Assembly (NCBI GenBank): GCA_002293005.1
Contig: DBCJ01000028.1
Location: forward strand, 2,345 to 19,533
Length of the DNA stretch: 17,189 bases
Source: Ignavibacteria bacterium UBA961
GTDB lineage: Bacteria > Bacteroidota > Ignavibacteria > Kapaibacteriales > UBA961
Direction of reading: 5' to 3'
Both the position numbers and the translations under genes were made by a program. Shown here in pieces: positions 7,451 through 14,970 of the stretch (position 1 is its first letter; the number at the start of each line of letters is the position of its first letter). A model generated the notes under the pieces. That model did no database searches and was not told where the DNA came from. It saw only the letters and a program-made list of their open reading frames with translations.

Positions 7451-8095
7451 TTGTCACCATACATCGCTGAATCATTCACCCATCTGATTTTCGGAAAAAT
7501 ATTCGTGAATCTCATTGAATTACTCATGATGCCGGGCATAGGCATGCTCTTTGGTGCGATTCCAATTGAAGATCTGATGAGACGCAGAAATCGTTTCGAA
7601 GAGCTTTCGGCGAAACAAAGAATCAGTGTACAAGCCGTACATGCAGGATTAACAATGATCTCTGCCTTCATTGGCATGATGTTATTCGGTACTTTTTCCG
7701 CTGCAGCAATCGGCGCGGCCATGACGGCATTGTTCAGTACATTCAATCCATTTGCTCGATTCAGACATTCCGGCATCGGTGCCGTGTTGGGAGCAGCCCT
7801 CGCTGTAAGTCCATTTCCCATTTTGCTCTTTGGATTGATGTATGCAACCGGCTATGGCGTATTAGGCAAAAAACATGCAATCGGCATGATGAGTGGAATC
7901 TTGGGAACCATGCTTCTTGTTCCCACAGCGCCACATACAATATTGAAATCAATGCAGTTTGTTCCCTTTCGTGATATCACGGAACATACAGTCTTCTTCA
8001 TCATTCTCGGTCTCACATTATTCGTGAAGAATCTGCCGGATATCCGCATCGTGATATTGGCTGCAATGCAAGAGAAATATTCTGATGAAGATTAA
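7451..8095 (+). CDS. Multi-pass membrane protein resembling a degenerate PlsY acyltransferase
   Basis: 214 residues with about five hydrophobic segments. I read it as a divergent member of the glycerol-3-phosphate acyltransferase PlsY family. GMLFGAIPIEDLM (31-43) fits the PlsY N-terminal LLGSIPFGYLI motif. NPFARFRHSGIGAVLG (99-114) sits where PlsY has HxFPxxxxFKGGKGVA, followed by the expected ALAVSPF helix. The end (LFVKNLPDIRIVI) recalls the PlsY HRENIKRLL tail. The GSGNIGATN motif is absent and GGKG has become HSGIG, so acyltransferase activity is doubtful. The start is TTG; an in-frame stop lies at 7439-7441 and GAGGG at 7434-7438. GTG at 7505 is an alternative. The stop abuts the stop of the convergent lipoprotein gene. 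The coding call is strong, the family call moderate. Confidence 0.7.
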   Translation: MSPYIAESFTHLIFGKIFVNLIELLMMPGIGMLFGAIPIEDLMRRRNRFEELSAKQRISVQAVHAGLTMISAFIGMMLFGTFSAAAIGAAMTALFSTFNPFARFRHSGIGAVLGAALAVSPFPILLFGLMYATGYGVLGKKHAIGMMSGILGTMLLVPTAPHTILKSMQFVPFRDITEHTVFFIILGLTLFVKNLPDIRIVILAAMQEKYSDED

Positions 8096-8401
8096 TCATT
8101 GAATCGGAACTCGCTTCAAACGAATGCGCGTGTGAACGGTGTCCATGATGGCACGAAGTTTCTCGGGCTTTTGTGAATAAGACATGAATTTTTGACGGAA
8201 CTCCGGTTCCTCCATGCCTCCTTCTTTGATGATGCGCAATACTTCAGCATTCCCTTGCGCTGTATCAGGAAATTTCTCGCGGGCAATCAAAATGCGAGCA
8301 TATGTCTGAGCAAAATCTTCATCAGCATCGCTCCAATCCGAAGAACATGATGCGAAAATGAAGAGTTGTGCAATCGAAAACAGAAGCAAAACAAATCTCA
8401 T
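8096..8401 (-). CDS. Small lipoprotein, DUF4296-like
   Basis: 101 residues. The N-terminus is a lipoprotein signal (hydrophobic stretch then FASC, acylated Cys19), so the mature part should be attached to the inner or outer membrane. The helical remainder (QTYARILIAREK, EFRQKFMSYSQKPEKLRAI, a terminal helix) resembles the Bacteroidota DUF4296 family pattern of a first helix followed by an F...YS..PEKL..I..V motif. That family has no established function. The gene is convergent with the PlsY-like gene with no gap, and divergent from aspS over 76 bp. AAGG lies about 9 nt before the ATG. The lipoprotein call is clear; the DUF4296 assignment is by remembered pattern only. Confidence 0.75.
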   Translation of the reverse strand: MRFVLLLFSIAQLFIFASCSSDWSDADEDFAQTYARILIAREKFPDTAQGNAEVLRIIKEGGMEEPEFRQKFMSYSQKPEKLRAIMDTVHTRIRLKRVPIQ

Positions 8402-8477
8402 GTTTCATGCCTTATGTGAATGACAATGCGTGAAACTACGAACTTGAAACGACATTATATTTACCCTTGGTTTAGAT

Positions 8478-10259
8478 ATGGCCTTTACTCAAAGAACAGT
8501 GAATTGCGGTGTCCTCCGCCCCGAACATGCAGGAACAGAAGTTGTGCTCAATGGCTGGGTGCATAAAAGAAGAGATTTCGGTAGCGTGACTTTTCTTGAT
8601 ATCCGCGATAGATATGGTATCACGCAAGCAGTCGTGGAGCGTGAAACCATGCCGGAAGTGGGAGAAATCGCCAAGGAATTACGCGCCGAATTTGTGGTCG
8701 CCGTGAAAGGTATGGTTCGCATGCGTGAAAATCCAAATCCGAATATCCCGACAGGATTGATTGAAGTACTTGCCGATGGTTTGGAAATCATCTCCCGCTC
8801 TGAAGTACCAATCTTCGAAATCAATGATGAGAATCTTGCAGGCGAAGAATTGCGCTTGAAATATCGCTATCTCGATCTTCGCAGACCAAGCCTTCAGAAG
8901 AATTTCATCACAAGAAATAAATTGTATCAACTCACGCATCGATTTTTTGCCGAGAATGATTTTATTGAAGTTGAAACACCGATTCTCACGAAATCAACTC
9001 CGGAAGGAGCTCGCGATTATCTCGTTCCTAGCCGTGTGCATAATGGTATGTTCTATGCGCTTCCACAATCTCCGCAATTGTATAAACAACTCTTGATGGT
9101 CTCCGGATTCGATCGCTATATGCAAATCGTGAAATGCTTCCGCGATGAGGATTTACGCGCTGATAGACAACCCGAATTCACCCAGATTGATGTTGAGATG
9201 TCATTCATCGAACAAGACAATATCATCGCATTGACTGAACAATTCATTCGCATGACATGGAAAGAAATTCTTGGACTGGATATTCCTGAAACATTTCCGC
9301 GTATGAGTTTTCATGAGGCAATGTCACGCTTCGGCAGCGATAAACCCGATCTTCGTTTTGAATTGGAACTTAAAAACATTACTTCCATCGTGAGCAATAC
9401 TGAATTCAAAGTTTTCAATGATGCTCTTGCATTGAAAGATGGCTCCATCATCGCTCTCAATGCTAAAGGATGTGGTGCATTTTCAAGAAAACAATTGGAT
9501 GAACTCACTGAATTTGCCAAGAAATATGGCGCAGGTGGACTCGCCTATCTGAAATGGTCTGCCGAAGGTGAATTGCAATCACCAATTCAAAAATTCTTGA
9601 GTGAAGATCATATTGTTTCTATTAAGAATGAACTTGCTGTTGAGAATGGTGATCTAGTGCTCATCACCGTGGGTGAATGGGAACGCGCTTGTACCATAGC
9701 AGGCGCTCTGAGACTCGAAATCGCGCGTCGTTCAGGCATCATGGAAAGTGTGAAAAATACTTTCTCATTCTCATGGATCACTGAATTCCCACTTCTTGAA
9801 TATTCACCCGAAGAGAATCGTTATATCGCAAGACATCATCCATTCACCGCACCGATGAATGAGGATGTGCATCTACTCGATGAAGCTCCTGAAAAAGCTC
9901 GTGCAAAAGCACATGATCTTGTGATCAATGGCTATGAAGTGGCGGGTGGAAGCATTCGTATTCATCAAAATGAAGTCCAACAACGCATGTTCGATTTACT
10001 TGGATTCACACGCGAAGAAGCTGAAACCAAATTCGGATTTTTACTCAGCGCATTGCAATATGGCGCGCCACCACATGGCGGAATCGCATTCGGATTCGAT
10101 CGCTTGTCGATGTTGCTATCCGGCACCGAAAATATTCGTGATGTGATTGCATTCCCAAAAACCACAAGCGCTCTCGCATTGATGGAACAATGTCCAAGTC
10201 CCGTTGCCAATGCTCAACTCGGCGAATTGGGCATAGCAATCGCAAAAGGAAATGCATAG
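8478..10259 (+). CDS. aspS: Aspartyl-tRNA synthetase
   Basis: 593 residues, the normal length for bacterial class IIb AspRS, which attaches Asp to tRNA-Asp in the cytosol. Domain order: N-terminal OB-fold anticodon-binding domain (about 1-110, GWVHKRRDFGSVTFLDIRDR), catalytic core, GAD insertion (about 290-410), rest of the core. Motif 2 is FRDEDLRADRQPEFTQ (221-236), the substrate segment QSPQ is at 197-200, and motif 3 is GIAFGFDRLSMLLSG (535-549). The anticodon-domain loop has Phe34 after RRD, where discriminating enzymes often have Leu and non-discriminating ones His, so tRNA specificity cannot be read from it. It is the first gene of a compact plus-strand operon; its stop codon overlaps the next start. 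Upstream, TATATTTA (8456-8463) partly resembles a -7 box but has no matching -33 element. Confidence 0.97.
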   Translation: MAFTQRTVNCGVLRPEHAGTEVVLNGWVHKRRDFGSVTFLDIRDRYGITQAVVERETMPEVGEIAKELRAEFVVAVKGMVRMRENPNPNIPTGLIEVLADGLEIISRSEVPIFEINDENLAGEELRLKYRYLDLRRPSLQKNFITRNKLYQLTHRFFAENDFIEVETPILTKSTPEGARDYLVPSRVHNGMFYALPQSPQLYKQLLMVSGFDRYMQIVKCFRDEDLRADRQPEFTQIDVEMSFIEQDNIIALTEQFIRMTWKEILGLDIPETFPRMSFHEAMSRFGSDKPDLRFELELKNITSIVSNTEFKVFNDALALKDGSIIALNAKGCGAFSRKQLDELTEFAKKYGAGGLAYLKWSAEGELQSPIQKFLSEDHIVSIKNELAVENGDLVLITVGEWERACTIAGALRLEIARRSGIMESVKNTFSFSWITEFPLLEYSPEENRYIARHHPFTAPMNEDVHLLDEAPEKARAKAHDLVINGYEVAGGSIRIHQNEVQQRMFDLLGFTREEAETKFGFLLSALQYGAPPHGGIAFGFDRLSMLLSGTENIRDVIAFPKTTSALALMEQCPSPVANAQLGELGIAIAKGNA

Positions 10260-11314
10260 TGAAACGCATTCTCATCATCCTTTCAATCATTGTCATTCTT
10301 GGTTTGCTTTATTTTATCAAGCCCGAGAAAACCGCAATGCCCGGAGGCGGTCCTGGAAAAGGTGCGAAAGGACCAAGCTCGGTGACATATATCATCGTGA
10401 AAGACACGCTCTTTTCTCGCTCGATAAAAGTCACGGGAAATCTCGCGCCACAGGATATGGTTCGCATCGCACCTGAAGTCGGTGGAAGAATTAGATCGCT
10501 TTCATTCAGAGAAGGTGCAAGCATCGGTAAAGGAGCAATCATCGCAAAACTTGATGATTCGGAATTGCAGGCGCAATTGACAAAACTCAAAGCATTGCTA
10601 GCACTTGCCGAGACAAATGCCAAGCGTGAAAAATCCTTATTGCTAGGTGGTGGAACAAGTCAGGAATTATATGACCGCGCCGAAAATTCTGTGACAACCA
10701 TTCTCGCCGATATAGCAGTGGTCAAAGCGGCAATAGCCAAAACCGAGATCAGAGCTCCATTCTCGGGCATAGTCGGGATCAAGCAACTCAGTGAAGGAAG
10801 TTATGTATCTCCCGGAACCGTGATCACAGAACTTGTGAATACTCAACCCATTCGCATAGAATGTGCAGTGCCTGAACGCTATGCACGATCGATGAAAAAA
10901 GGAATGAATATCACATTTATTGAGTCGAGTGAATCGGAAGAAAACACCGCATCAATATATGCGATCAATCCTATCATTGACAATGCAACAAGAACAGTTG
11001 GCATCGTTGCTCATCACAAGAATGCCCAATCGCAATTCAAGCCGGGTGGATTTGTGGAAGTGCAATTACCATTAACAACGACTGAATCGACTATTCTCAT
11101 TCCAACCGAAGCGGCTGTACCCGATATTCGCGGACTTCGCGTATTCGTACTTCAAAATGGCAAAGCTATTCCTCGTCCGATCATAACCGGAATGCGCACT
11201 GATGCTGCGCTTGAAATCGTGAAAGGACTTTCGATTGGAGATACACTCATCGTGAGCGGTGCTTCCCTCCTCAAGCCGAAAGCACCTGTCAAAGCTCAAC
11301 CACATCGGATGTGA
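10259..11314 (+). CDS. Membrane-fusion (RND/HlyD-type) periplasmic adaptor, orphan
   Basis: 351 residues from the GTG at 10259, which overlaps the aspS TAG by one base. AAAGGA ends 8 nt before it, a better ribosome site than any upstream start in the aspS coding frame. A membrane anchor (about 4-20) is followed by a Gly/Pro linker. The two biotinyl-lipoyl half-motifs are at 67-100 (IAPEVGGRI, FREGASIGKGAIIAKLDD) and 161-192 (TEIRAPFSGIVG, EGSYVSPGTVI), separated by a coiled-coil hairpin. The beta-barrel and membrane-proximal domains (195-335) follow, with NPIIDNATRTV and PGGFVEVQLPL. Such adaptors bridge an inner-membrane RND or ABC pump to a TolC-like channel. No pump or channel gene lies beside it, so its partner must be encoded elsewhere. 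It is co-transcribed with aspS by position. Confidence 0.88.
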   Translation: MKRILIILSIIVILGLLYFIKPEKTAMPGGGPGKGAKGPSSVTYIIVKDTLFSRSIKVTGNLAPQDMVRIAPEVGGRIRSLSFREGASIGKGAIIAKLDDSELQAQLTKLKALLALAETNAKREKSLLLGGGTSQELYDRAENSVTTILADIAVVKAAIAKTEIRAPFSGIVGIKQLSEGSYVSPGTVITELVNTQPIRIECAVPERYARSMKKGMNITFIESSESEENTASIYAINPIIDNATRTVGIVAHHKNAQSQFKPGGFVEVQLPLTTTESTILIPTEAAVPDIRGLRVFVLQNGKAIPRPIITGMRTDAALEIVKGLSIGDTLIVSGASLLKPKAPVKAQPHRM

Positions 11315-11315
11315 T

Positions 11316-11729
11316 ATGGAACAAACTAAGTACTTCACACCCGAAGAAGCCAATCGCACATTGCCTCTGGTTCGCAGCATCGTAACAGATATTCTACGCA
11401 TTGGTTCTCAACTCAGAGATCGCATCACGCTTATCATGAAATCCGGTGAAGATCCACGCAATGATGAGTCTTGCATAGCATTTTCGGATACATTGAAAGA
11501 ATTGCATGCAGAACTCGAAGAACTCGGTTGCGAATATAAAGACTGGAATTTTCAGATAGGACTTGTTGATTTTCCCGCCATCATTGAAGGACGCGAAGTA
11601 CTTCTATGCTGGCGAAGTGATGAAGAATCGATAACTCATTATCATGGTTTCATGGATGGTTATGCAGGCAGAAAGACACTTCCCACACCATATCTCTTTG
11701 ATGATTCAAATGAAGAGGATACAAAATGA
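11316..11729 (+). CDS. DUF2203 family protein
   Basis: 137 residues from ATG 11316, one base after the stop of the adaptor gene; longer upstream starts would overlap that gene. The pattern YFTPEEANRTLPLVRSIV at the N-terminus, a helical middle (LKELHAELEELG), and DFPAIIEGREVLLCWRSDEE with HGFMDGYAGR near the C-terminus fit the DUF2203 family, a small, mostly helical protein of unknown function found in diverse bacteria. The conserved Phe-Thr-Glu-Glu-Ala start and Leu-Cys-Trp motif are the best evidence. It ends in a four-base ATGA overlap with the aminotransferase gene, implying translational coupling. Cytosolic; role unknown. Confidence 0.8.
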   Translation: MEQTKYFTPEEANRTLPLVRSIVTDILRIGSQLRDRITLIMKSGEDPRNDESCIAFSDTLKELHAELEELGCEYKDWNFQIGLVDFPAIIEGREVLLCWRSDEESITHYHGFMDGYAGRKTLPTPYLFDDSNEEDTK

Positions 11730-12928
11730 ACAATACTTTGATAGAACGCGAACAAGAAGTGATGTTTCAGAATTATCGCAGACTCCCCATTGAAATCGAA
11801 AGAGCGATCAGTAGCGAAATTTTTGATACTTCAGGAAAACGATATCTCGATTTTTTGAGTGGAATTGCCGTCAATGCACTTGGACATTCGCATCCCGGAA
11901 TCATTGAAGCCGTAAAAACTCAAGTAGAGAAATATCTTCATGTATCGAATTTCTTTTATCAAGAGCCACAAATCAGATTGGCTGAGCTCATCACTGAAAA
12001 AAGTGGATATGAGCGCGTATTTTTCAGCAATTCAGGTGCTGAAAGCTTCGAAGGAGCCATTAAAATTGCACGACTATGGGGGCATGCTCACAATAAACAT
12101 CAAATGATTGCATTTCAAGGCGGATTCCATGGCAGAACCTATGGATCTCTAAGTTTAATGGATAAACCGATTTACAAAGAGAATCTAGGTCCATTCCTTC
12201 CAAATATGAGCGTGATTCCCTTCAATGATATTGAAGCTTTGAAGCAGGCGGTGAATGATGATACATGTGCTGTGGCACTCGAATTCCTCCAAGGAGAAGG
12301 TGGAATCACCCATGCAGACCCCGCTTTTGTGACCGAACTCATGAATCTCAAGGATCAATTTAATTTTCTCATCATTGCAGATGAAGTGCAATCAGGTGTG
12401 GGAAGAACAGGATCTTTATTCTTTTTTGACAAATATCTGATCAAGCCAGATATCATTGTGATGGCAAAGGGAGTTGGTGGTGGATTGCCTCTTGGAGCTA
12501 TCGTCACAAATAATGATTTGGCGAAATTGATCGATAAAGGCCGTCATGGGACAACATATGGCGGAAATCCTCTTGCTTGCGTGGCAGGAATTGTTGTCAT
12601 GGAAGAATTGTATAAAGGCGTAATGAGCAATGCCCGTGAAATGGGTTGCCATCTCAAAGATGTTTTGCATCGAATTAAGGATGCATTTCCGGAATATATC
12701 TCGGAAATTCGCGGTTGCGGATGCATGCAGGGAGTGGTTTTGACCTTTGAATCGGCACCACTTGTTCAAGAATTACTTCATAATGGCATAATAGCGAATG
12801 CCACAGCATTGAATGTGCTTCGTCTTCTGCCACCACTCACAATTACCAAAGCCGAGATTGATGAATTTGGGGTTGCTCTCGAACAATCTCTGCAAACCCT
12901 TATTTCAAAGGGAGTTCCGAAGGCATAA
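11726..12928 (+). CDS. argD: Class III aminotransferase, acetylornithine aminotransferase type
   Basis: 400 residues, a PLP-dependent fold-type I enzyme of the ArgD/RocD group. PLP-binding features are visible: FSNSGAES (100-107), the aromatic-stacking GFHGRTYGSLS (133-143), Glu191/Gly in EFLQGEGG, ADEVQSGVGRTG with Asp219, and the Schiff-base Lys248 in MAKGVGGGLPLG. Thr-Tyr-Gly-Gly-Asn-Pro near 277-282 is the usual phosphate-binding site from the other subunit. The likely reaction is N-acetylornithine plus 2-oxoglutarate to the semialdehyde plus glutamate in arginine synthesis. Ornithine or succinyl-DAP/GABA aminotransferase cannot be excluded from motifs, and no other arg gene is nearby. 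It is the last gene of the aspS operon, starting inside the ATGA overlap with the DUF2203 gene. Confidence 0.85.
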   Translation: MNNTLIEREQEVMFQNYRRLPIEIERAISSEIFDTSGKRYLDFLSGIAVNALGHSHPGIIEAVKTQVEKYLHVSNFFYQEPQIRLAELITEKSGYERVFFSNSGAESFEGAIKIARLWGHAHNKHQMIAFQGGFHGRTYGSLSLMDKPIYKENLGPFLPNMSVIPFNDIEALKQAVNDDTCAVALEFLQGEGGITHADPAFVTELMNLKDQFNFLIIADEVQSGVGRTGSLFFFDKYLIKPDIIVMAKGVGGGLPLGAIVTNNDLAKLIDKGRHGTTYGGNPLACVAGIVVMEELYKGVMSNAREMGCHLKDVLHRIKDAFPEYISEIRGCGCMQGVVLTFESAPLVQELLHNGIIANATALNVLRLLPPLTITKAEIDEFGVALEQSLQTLISKGVPKA

Positions 12929-12952
12929 TTTCTTTGGTCAAATGCCCTTTTT
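12920..12952 (+). terminator. Weak terminator-like hairpin after argD
   Basis: AAGGCAT (12920-12926) can pair with ATGCCCTT (12942-12949) with one bulged C. The right arm runs into five T (12948-12952). It overlaps the argD stop and also the ffh promoter spacer, so it may be a partial terminator or coincidence. Confidence 0.35.
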
Positions 12953-12964
12953 CCCGTACTTTTG
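12933..12964 (+). promoter_or_regulatory. Bacteroidota-type sigma-A promoter for ffh-rpsP
   Basis: TTTG at 12933-12936 is followed after exactly 20 nt by TACTTTTG at 12957-12964, a full match to the -33/-7 consensus (TTTG, 19-21 nt, TAnnTTTG). Transcription would start near 12970, giving a leader of about 23 nt before the ffh ATG. It lies wholly between argD and ffh. Confidence 0.75.
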
Positions 12965-12993
12965 TGGCTCACTGATTGTCACATGGCGATATT

Positions 12994-14352
12994 ATGTTTG
13001 AGAGTTTACAGTCAAAATTGGAATCTGCTCTGAAGGTTTTTCGAGGTCAATCGAAAATCACTGAGGAGAATATCAAGGAAGCATTGAATGAAGTGCGTAA
13101 TGCATTGCTCGATGCCGATGTGAATTTTGCTGTCGTAAAAGATTTCATTGAGACGGTACAGAACAAAGCTGTTGGTTTGGAAGTCAAAGGAAATATCCTT
13201 CCCGGCCAGATGATCGTGAAATTGATACATGATGAATTGGTTGCTCTGATGGGCACCGGAAAAGCTGAGATCAATTTTTCTTCTCAGCCTCCTACGATCA
13301 TCATGGTAGCGGGTTTACAGGGTTCAGGTAAGACCACATTCTGCGGTAAGTTGGCATTACATCTCAAGAAGAAAGGTCGCCAGCCGATGCTTGTTGCATG
13401 TGATATTTATCGTCCTGCCGCGATTGATCAATTGAAAATGCTTGGAGAGCAGGTTGCTGTTCCCGTGTATTCAGCCGAAGGCAAAGATCCCGTTCAGATT
13501 GCGAAGGAGTCTTTGGGAGAGGCAAGAAAATTTGCTCGTGATGTCATCATCGTCGATACAGCCGGTCGTTTGACCATAGATGAAGAGATGATGCGCGAGG
13601 TTGAGAATATCAAAAAAGAGATCAATCCTCGTGAGATTTTGTTTGTTTGCGATGCGATGACGGGACAAGATGCCGTCAATACCGCGAAGGCATTTCATGA
13701 GTCATTGAATCTTACCGGTGTTGTGCTTACCAAGTTGGATGGTGATACACGCGGTGGTGCGGCATTGTCCATCAAACAAGTTGTAGGACAGCCGATCAAA
13801 TTTGTTGGTGTCGGCGAAAAAGTCGATGCTCTCGAGCCATTCCATCCTGATCGTATTGCATCACGCATACTCGGCATGGGTGATATCATTACGCTTGTTG
13901 AGAGAGCTCAGCAAGAGATTGATGAGAAGGAAGCGGCTAGGCTTGAAGAAAAAATTCGCAAGAATCAATTCACGCTTCAGGATTTCTTGGAGCAATTGCG
14001 GGTAATCAAGAAAATGGGTTCATTGAAGGATCTTCTCGGCATGATCCCCGGAATGGACAAAGCGATGCGCAATGTACAATTGGATGACAAAGCTTTCAGT
14101 CGTGTAGAGGCAATTATTCTCTCCATGACAGGTGAAGAGCGAAATAATCCAAGAATACTAAGCGGATCGCGCAGAAGACGAATTGCAATGGGAAGCGGTT
14201 CATCCATCGCGGATGTCAATCGTTTATTATCACAATTCGAGGATATGCAAAAAATGATGAAGTCTGTTTCACAGAGTCAAAACAACCCTGTACAACGTCT
14301 TCGCGGAATGAAAATGCCGAATTTCAAAATACCAACCGGCTTCAAACGCTGA
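12994..14352 (+). CDS. ffh: Signal recognition particle protein Ffh
   Basis: 452 residues from ATG 12994 (MFESLQSKLESALK, the canonical Ffh start); a TTG 18 nt upstream is in frame but unneeded. Ffh binds 4.5S RNA and signal sequences and, with FtsY, targets nascent membrane proteins. Domains: N-terminal four-helix bundle (1-90), GTPase G domain with P-loop GLQGSGKTT (107-115), DTAGR (188-192) and TKLDG (246-250), then the Met-rich M domain (about 300-435) with the SRP-RNA binding segment SRRRRIAMGSG (392-402). All key residues are present. It follows its own promoter and precedes rpsP by 42 bp, a widespread bacterial gene pair. Confidence 0.97.
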   Translation: MFESLQSKLESALKVFRGQSKITEENIKEALNEVRNALLDADVNFAVVKDFIETVQNKAVGLEVKGNILPGQMIVKLIHDELVALMGTGKAEINFSSQPPTIIMVAGLQGSGKTTFCGKLALHLKKKGRQPMLVACDIYRPAAIDQLKMLGEQVAVPVYSAEGKDPVQIAKESLGEARKFARDVIIVDTAGRLTIDEEMMREVENIKKEINPREILFVCDAMTGQDAVNTAKAFHESLNLTGVVLTKLDGDTRGGAALSIKQVVGQPIKFVGVGEKVDALEPFHPDRIASRILGMGDIITLVERAQQEIDEKEAARLEEKIRKNQFTLQDFLEQLRVIKKMGSLKDLLGMIPGMDKAMRNVQLDDKAFSRVEAIILSMTGEERNNPRILSGSRRRRIAMGSGSSIADVNRLLSQFEDMQKMMKSVSQSQNNPVQRLRGMKMPNFKIPTGFKR

Positions 14353-14394
14353 AGCACCGGATTTTTTCACCCTTAACCTGAGTAGGGTATCTCA

Positions 14395-14916
14395 ATGGTA
14401 AAACTTCGTTTGCGCCGTAAAGGTCGCAAAAAAGCACCAACCTATGACATCGTTGCAGTTGACAGTCGTGCACGTCGTGATAGTGATTTTCTTGAACGCG
14501 TTGGATATTATGATCCAATGAAGCAACCATCAACGGTTTCTTTCCATCACAATAGAGCCATTTATTGGCTTAATACTGGTGCGCAACCAACAGACATCGT
14601 TCGCTCTCTTTTGAGTGCAGACGGCGTAATGCTTCGTCGCCAAATGGAATTCAAAGGCAAGACAGCCGAAGAAATCGAAGCAGCTGTTGCACAACACAGA
14701 GATCATGCAATTGCTCGCTATTTGAAAAAGCAAGCTTCACGCAAAGCTCGCAAGAATGCGCCTCCGGTTGAAGCAGCTCCTGCAGAGGAAGTTGCTCCCG
14801 TTGTTGCAGCTCCCGCAGAGGAAGTTGCTCCCGTTGAAGCACCTGCAGAAGAAGTGTCCAATTCAACAGAAGGCACTCCATCAGCAGAACCATCAGCAGA
14901 GCAAGCAGAAGGTTGA
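14395..14916 (+). CDS. rpsP: Ribosomal protein bS16 with long Ala/Glu-rich tail
   Basis: 173 residues. Residues 1-85 are a standard bS16 (MVKLRLRRKGRKKAPTYDIV, RRDSDFLERVGYYDP, a C-terminal VMLRRQ), a 30S assembly protein contacting 16S rRNA. Residues 86-120 form a charged helical extension. Residues 121-173 are an acidic Ala/Pro/Glu/Val tail with near-repeats of PAEEVAPV at 129-148 and PAEEVS at 150-155, reflecting imperfect 30-33-bp DNA repeats around 14784-14860. Bacteroidota bS16 proteins are commonly extended in this way. GTAGGG lies about 8 nt upstream of the ATG. The rimM, trmD and rplS genes that often follow are absent; a strong terminator comes next. Confidence 0.95.
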   Translation: MVKLRLRRKGRKKAPTYDIVAVDSRARRDSDFLERVGYYDPMKQPSTVSFHHNRAIYWLNTGAQPTDIVRSLLSADGVMLRRQMEFKGKTAEEIEAAVAQHRDHAIARYLKKQASRKARKNAPPVEAAPAEEVAPVVAAPAEEVAPVEAPAEEVSNSTEGTPSAEPSAEQAEG

Positions 14917-14940
14917 TAGAATTTCATTGATAAGAATTCA

Positions 14941-14970
14941 AAGGTGTGATCATGTGATCACACCTTTTTT
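14941..14970 (+). terminator. Intrinsic terminator of ffh-rpsP
   Basis: AAGGTGTGATCA (14941-14952) and TGATCACACCTT (14955-14966) are perfect 12-bp reverse complements with a minimal loop, followed by TTTT. The T-tract overlaps the stop codon (14969-14971) of the convergent channel gene. In the reverse direction the tail is T-poorer, so it may act on both strands but most strongly for rpsP. Confidence 0.9.

Noticed and set aside
7414..7821. 135-codon minus-strand frame opposite the PlsY-like gene
   Set aside because: It is antisense to a membrane protein with clear helices. Its Ala/Met/Pro-rich product has no domain and is a shadow frame.
10190..10258. Upstream ATG extension of the adaptor gene inside aspS
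   Set aside because: The added residues are the aspS 3' end read in another frame. The GTG at 10259 has a good ribosome site and gives a normal membrane anchor.
11259..11315. Upstream start of the DUF2203 gene
   Set aside because: It would overlap the adaptor gene by 56 bp, and the family begins at the YFTPEEAN motif just after ATG 11316.
12976..12993. TTG start six codons upstream for Ffh
   Set aside because: Ffh proteins typically begin MFESL; ATG 12994 gives exactly this, and the TTG lies only a few bases after the predicted transcription start.
14651..14927. Leu/Gln-rich and Ala/Thr-rich frames opposite the rpsP tail
   Set aside because: They are antisense readings of the repetitive bS16 tail, with no start signal or domain.
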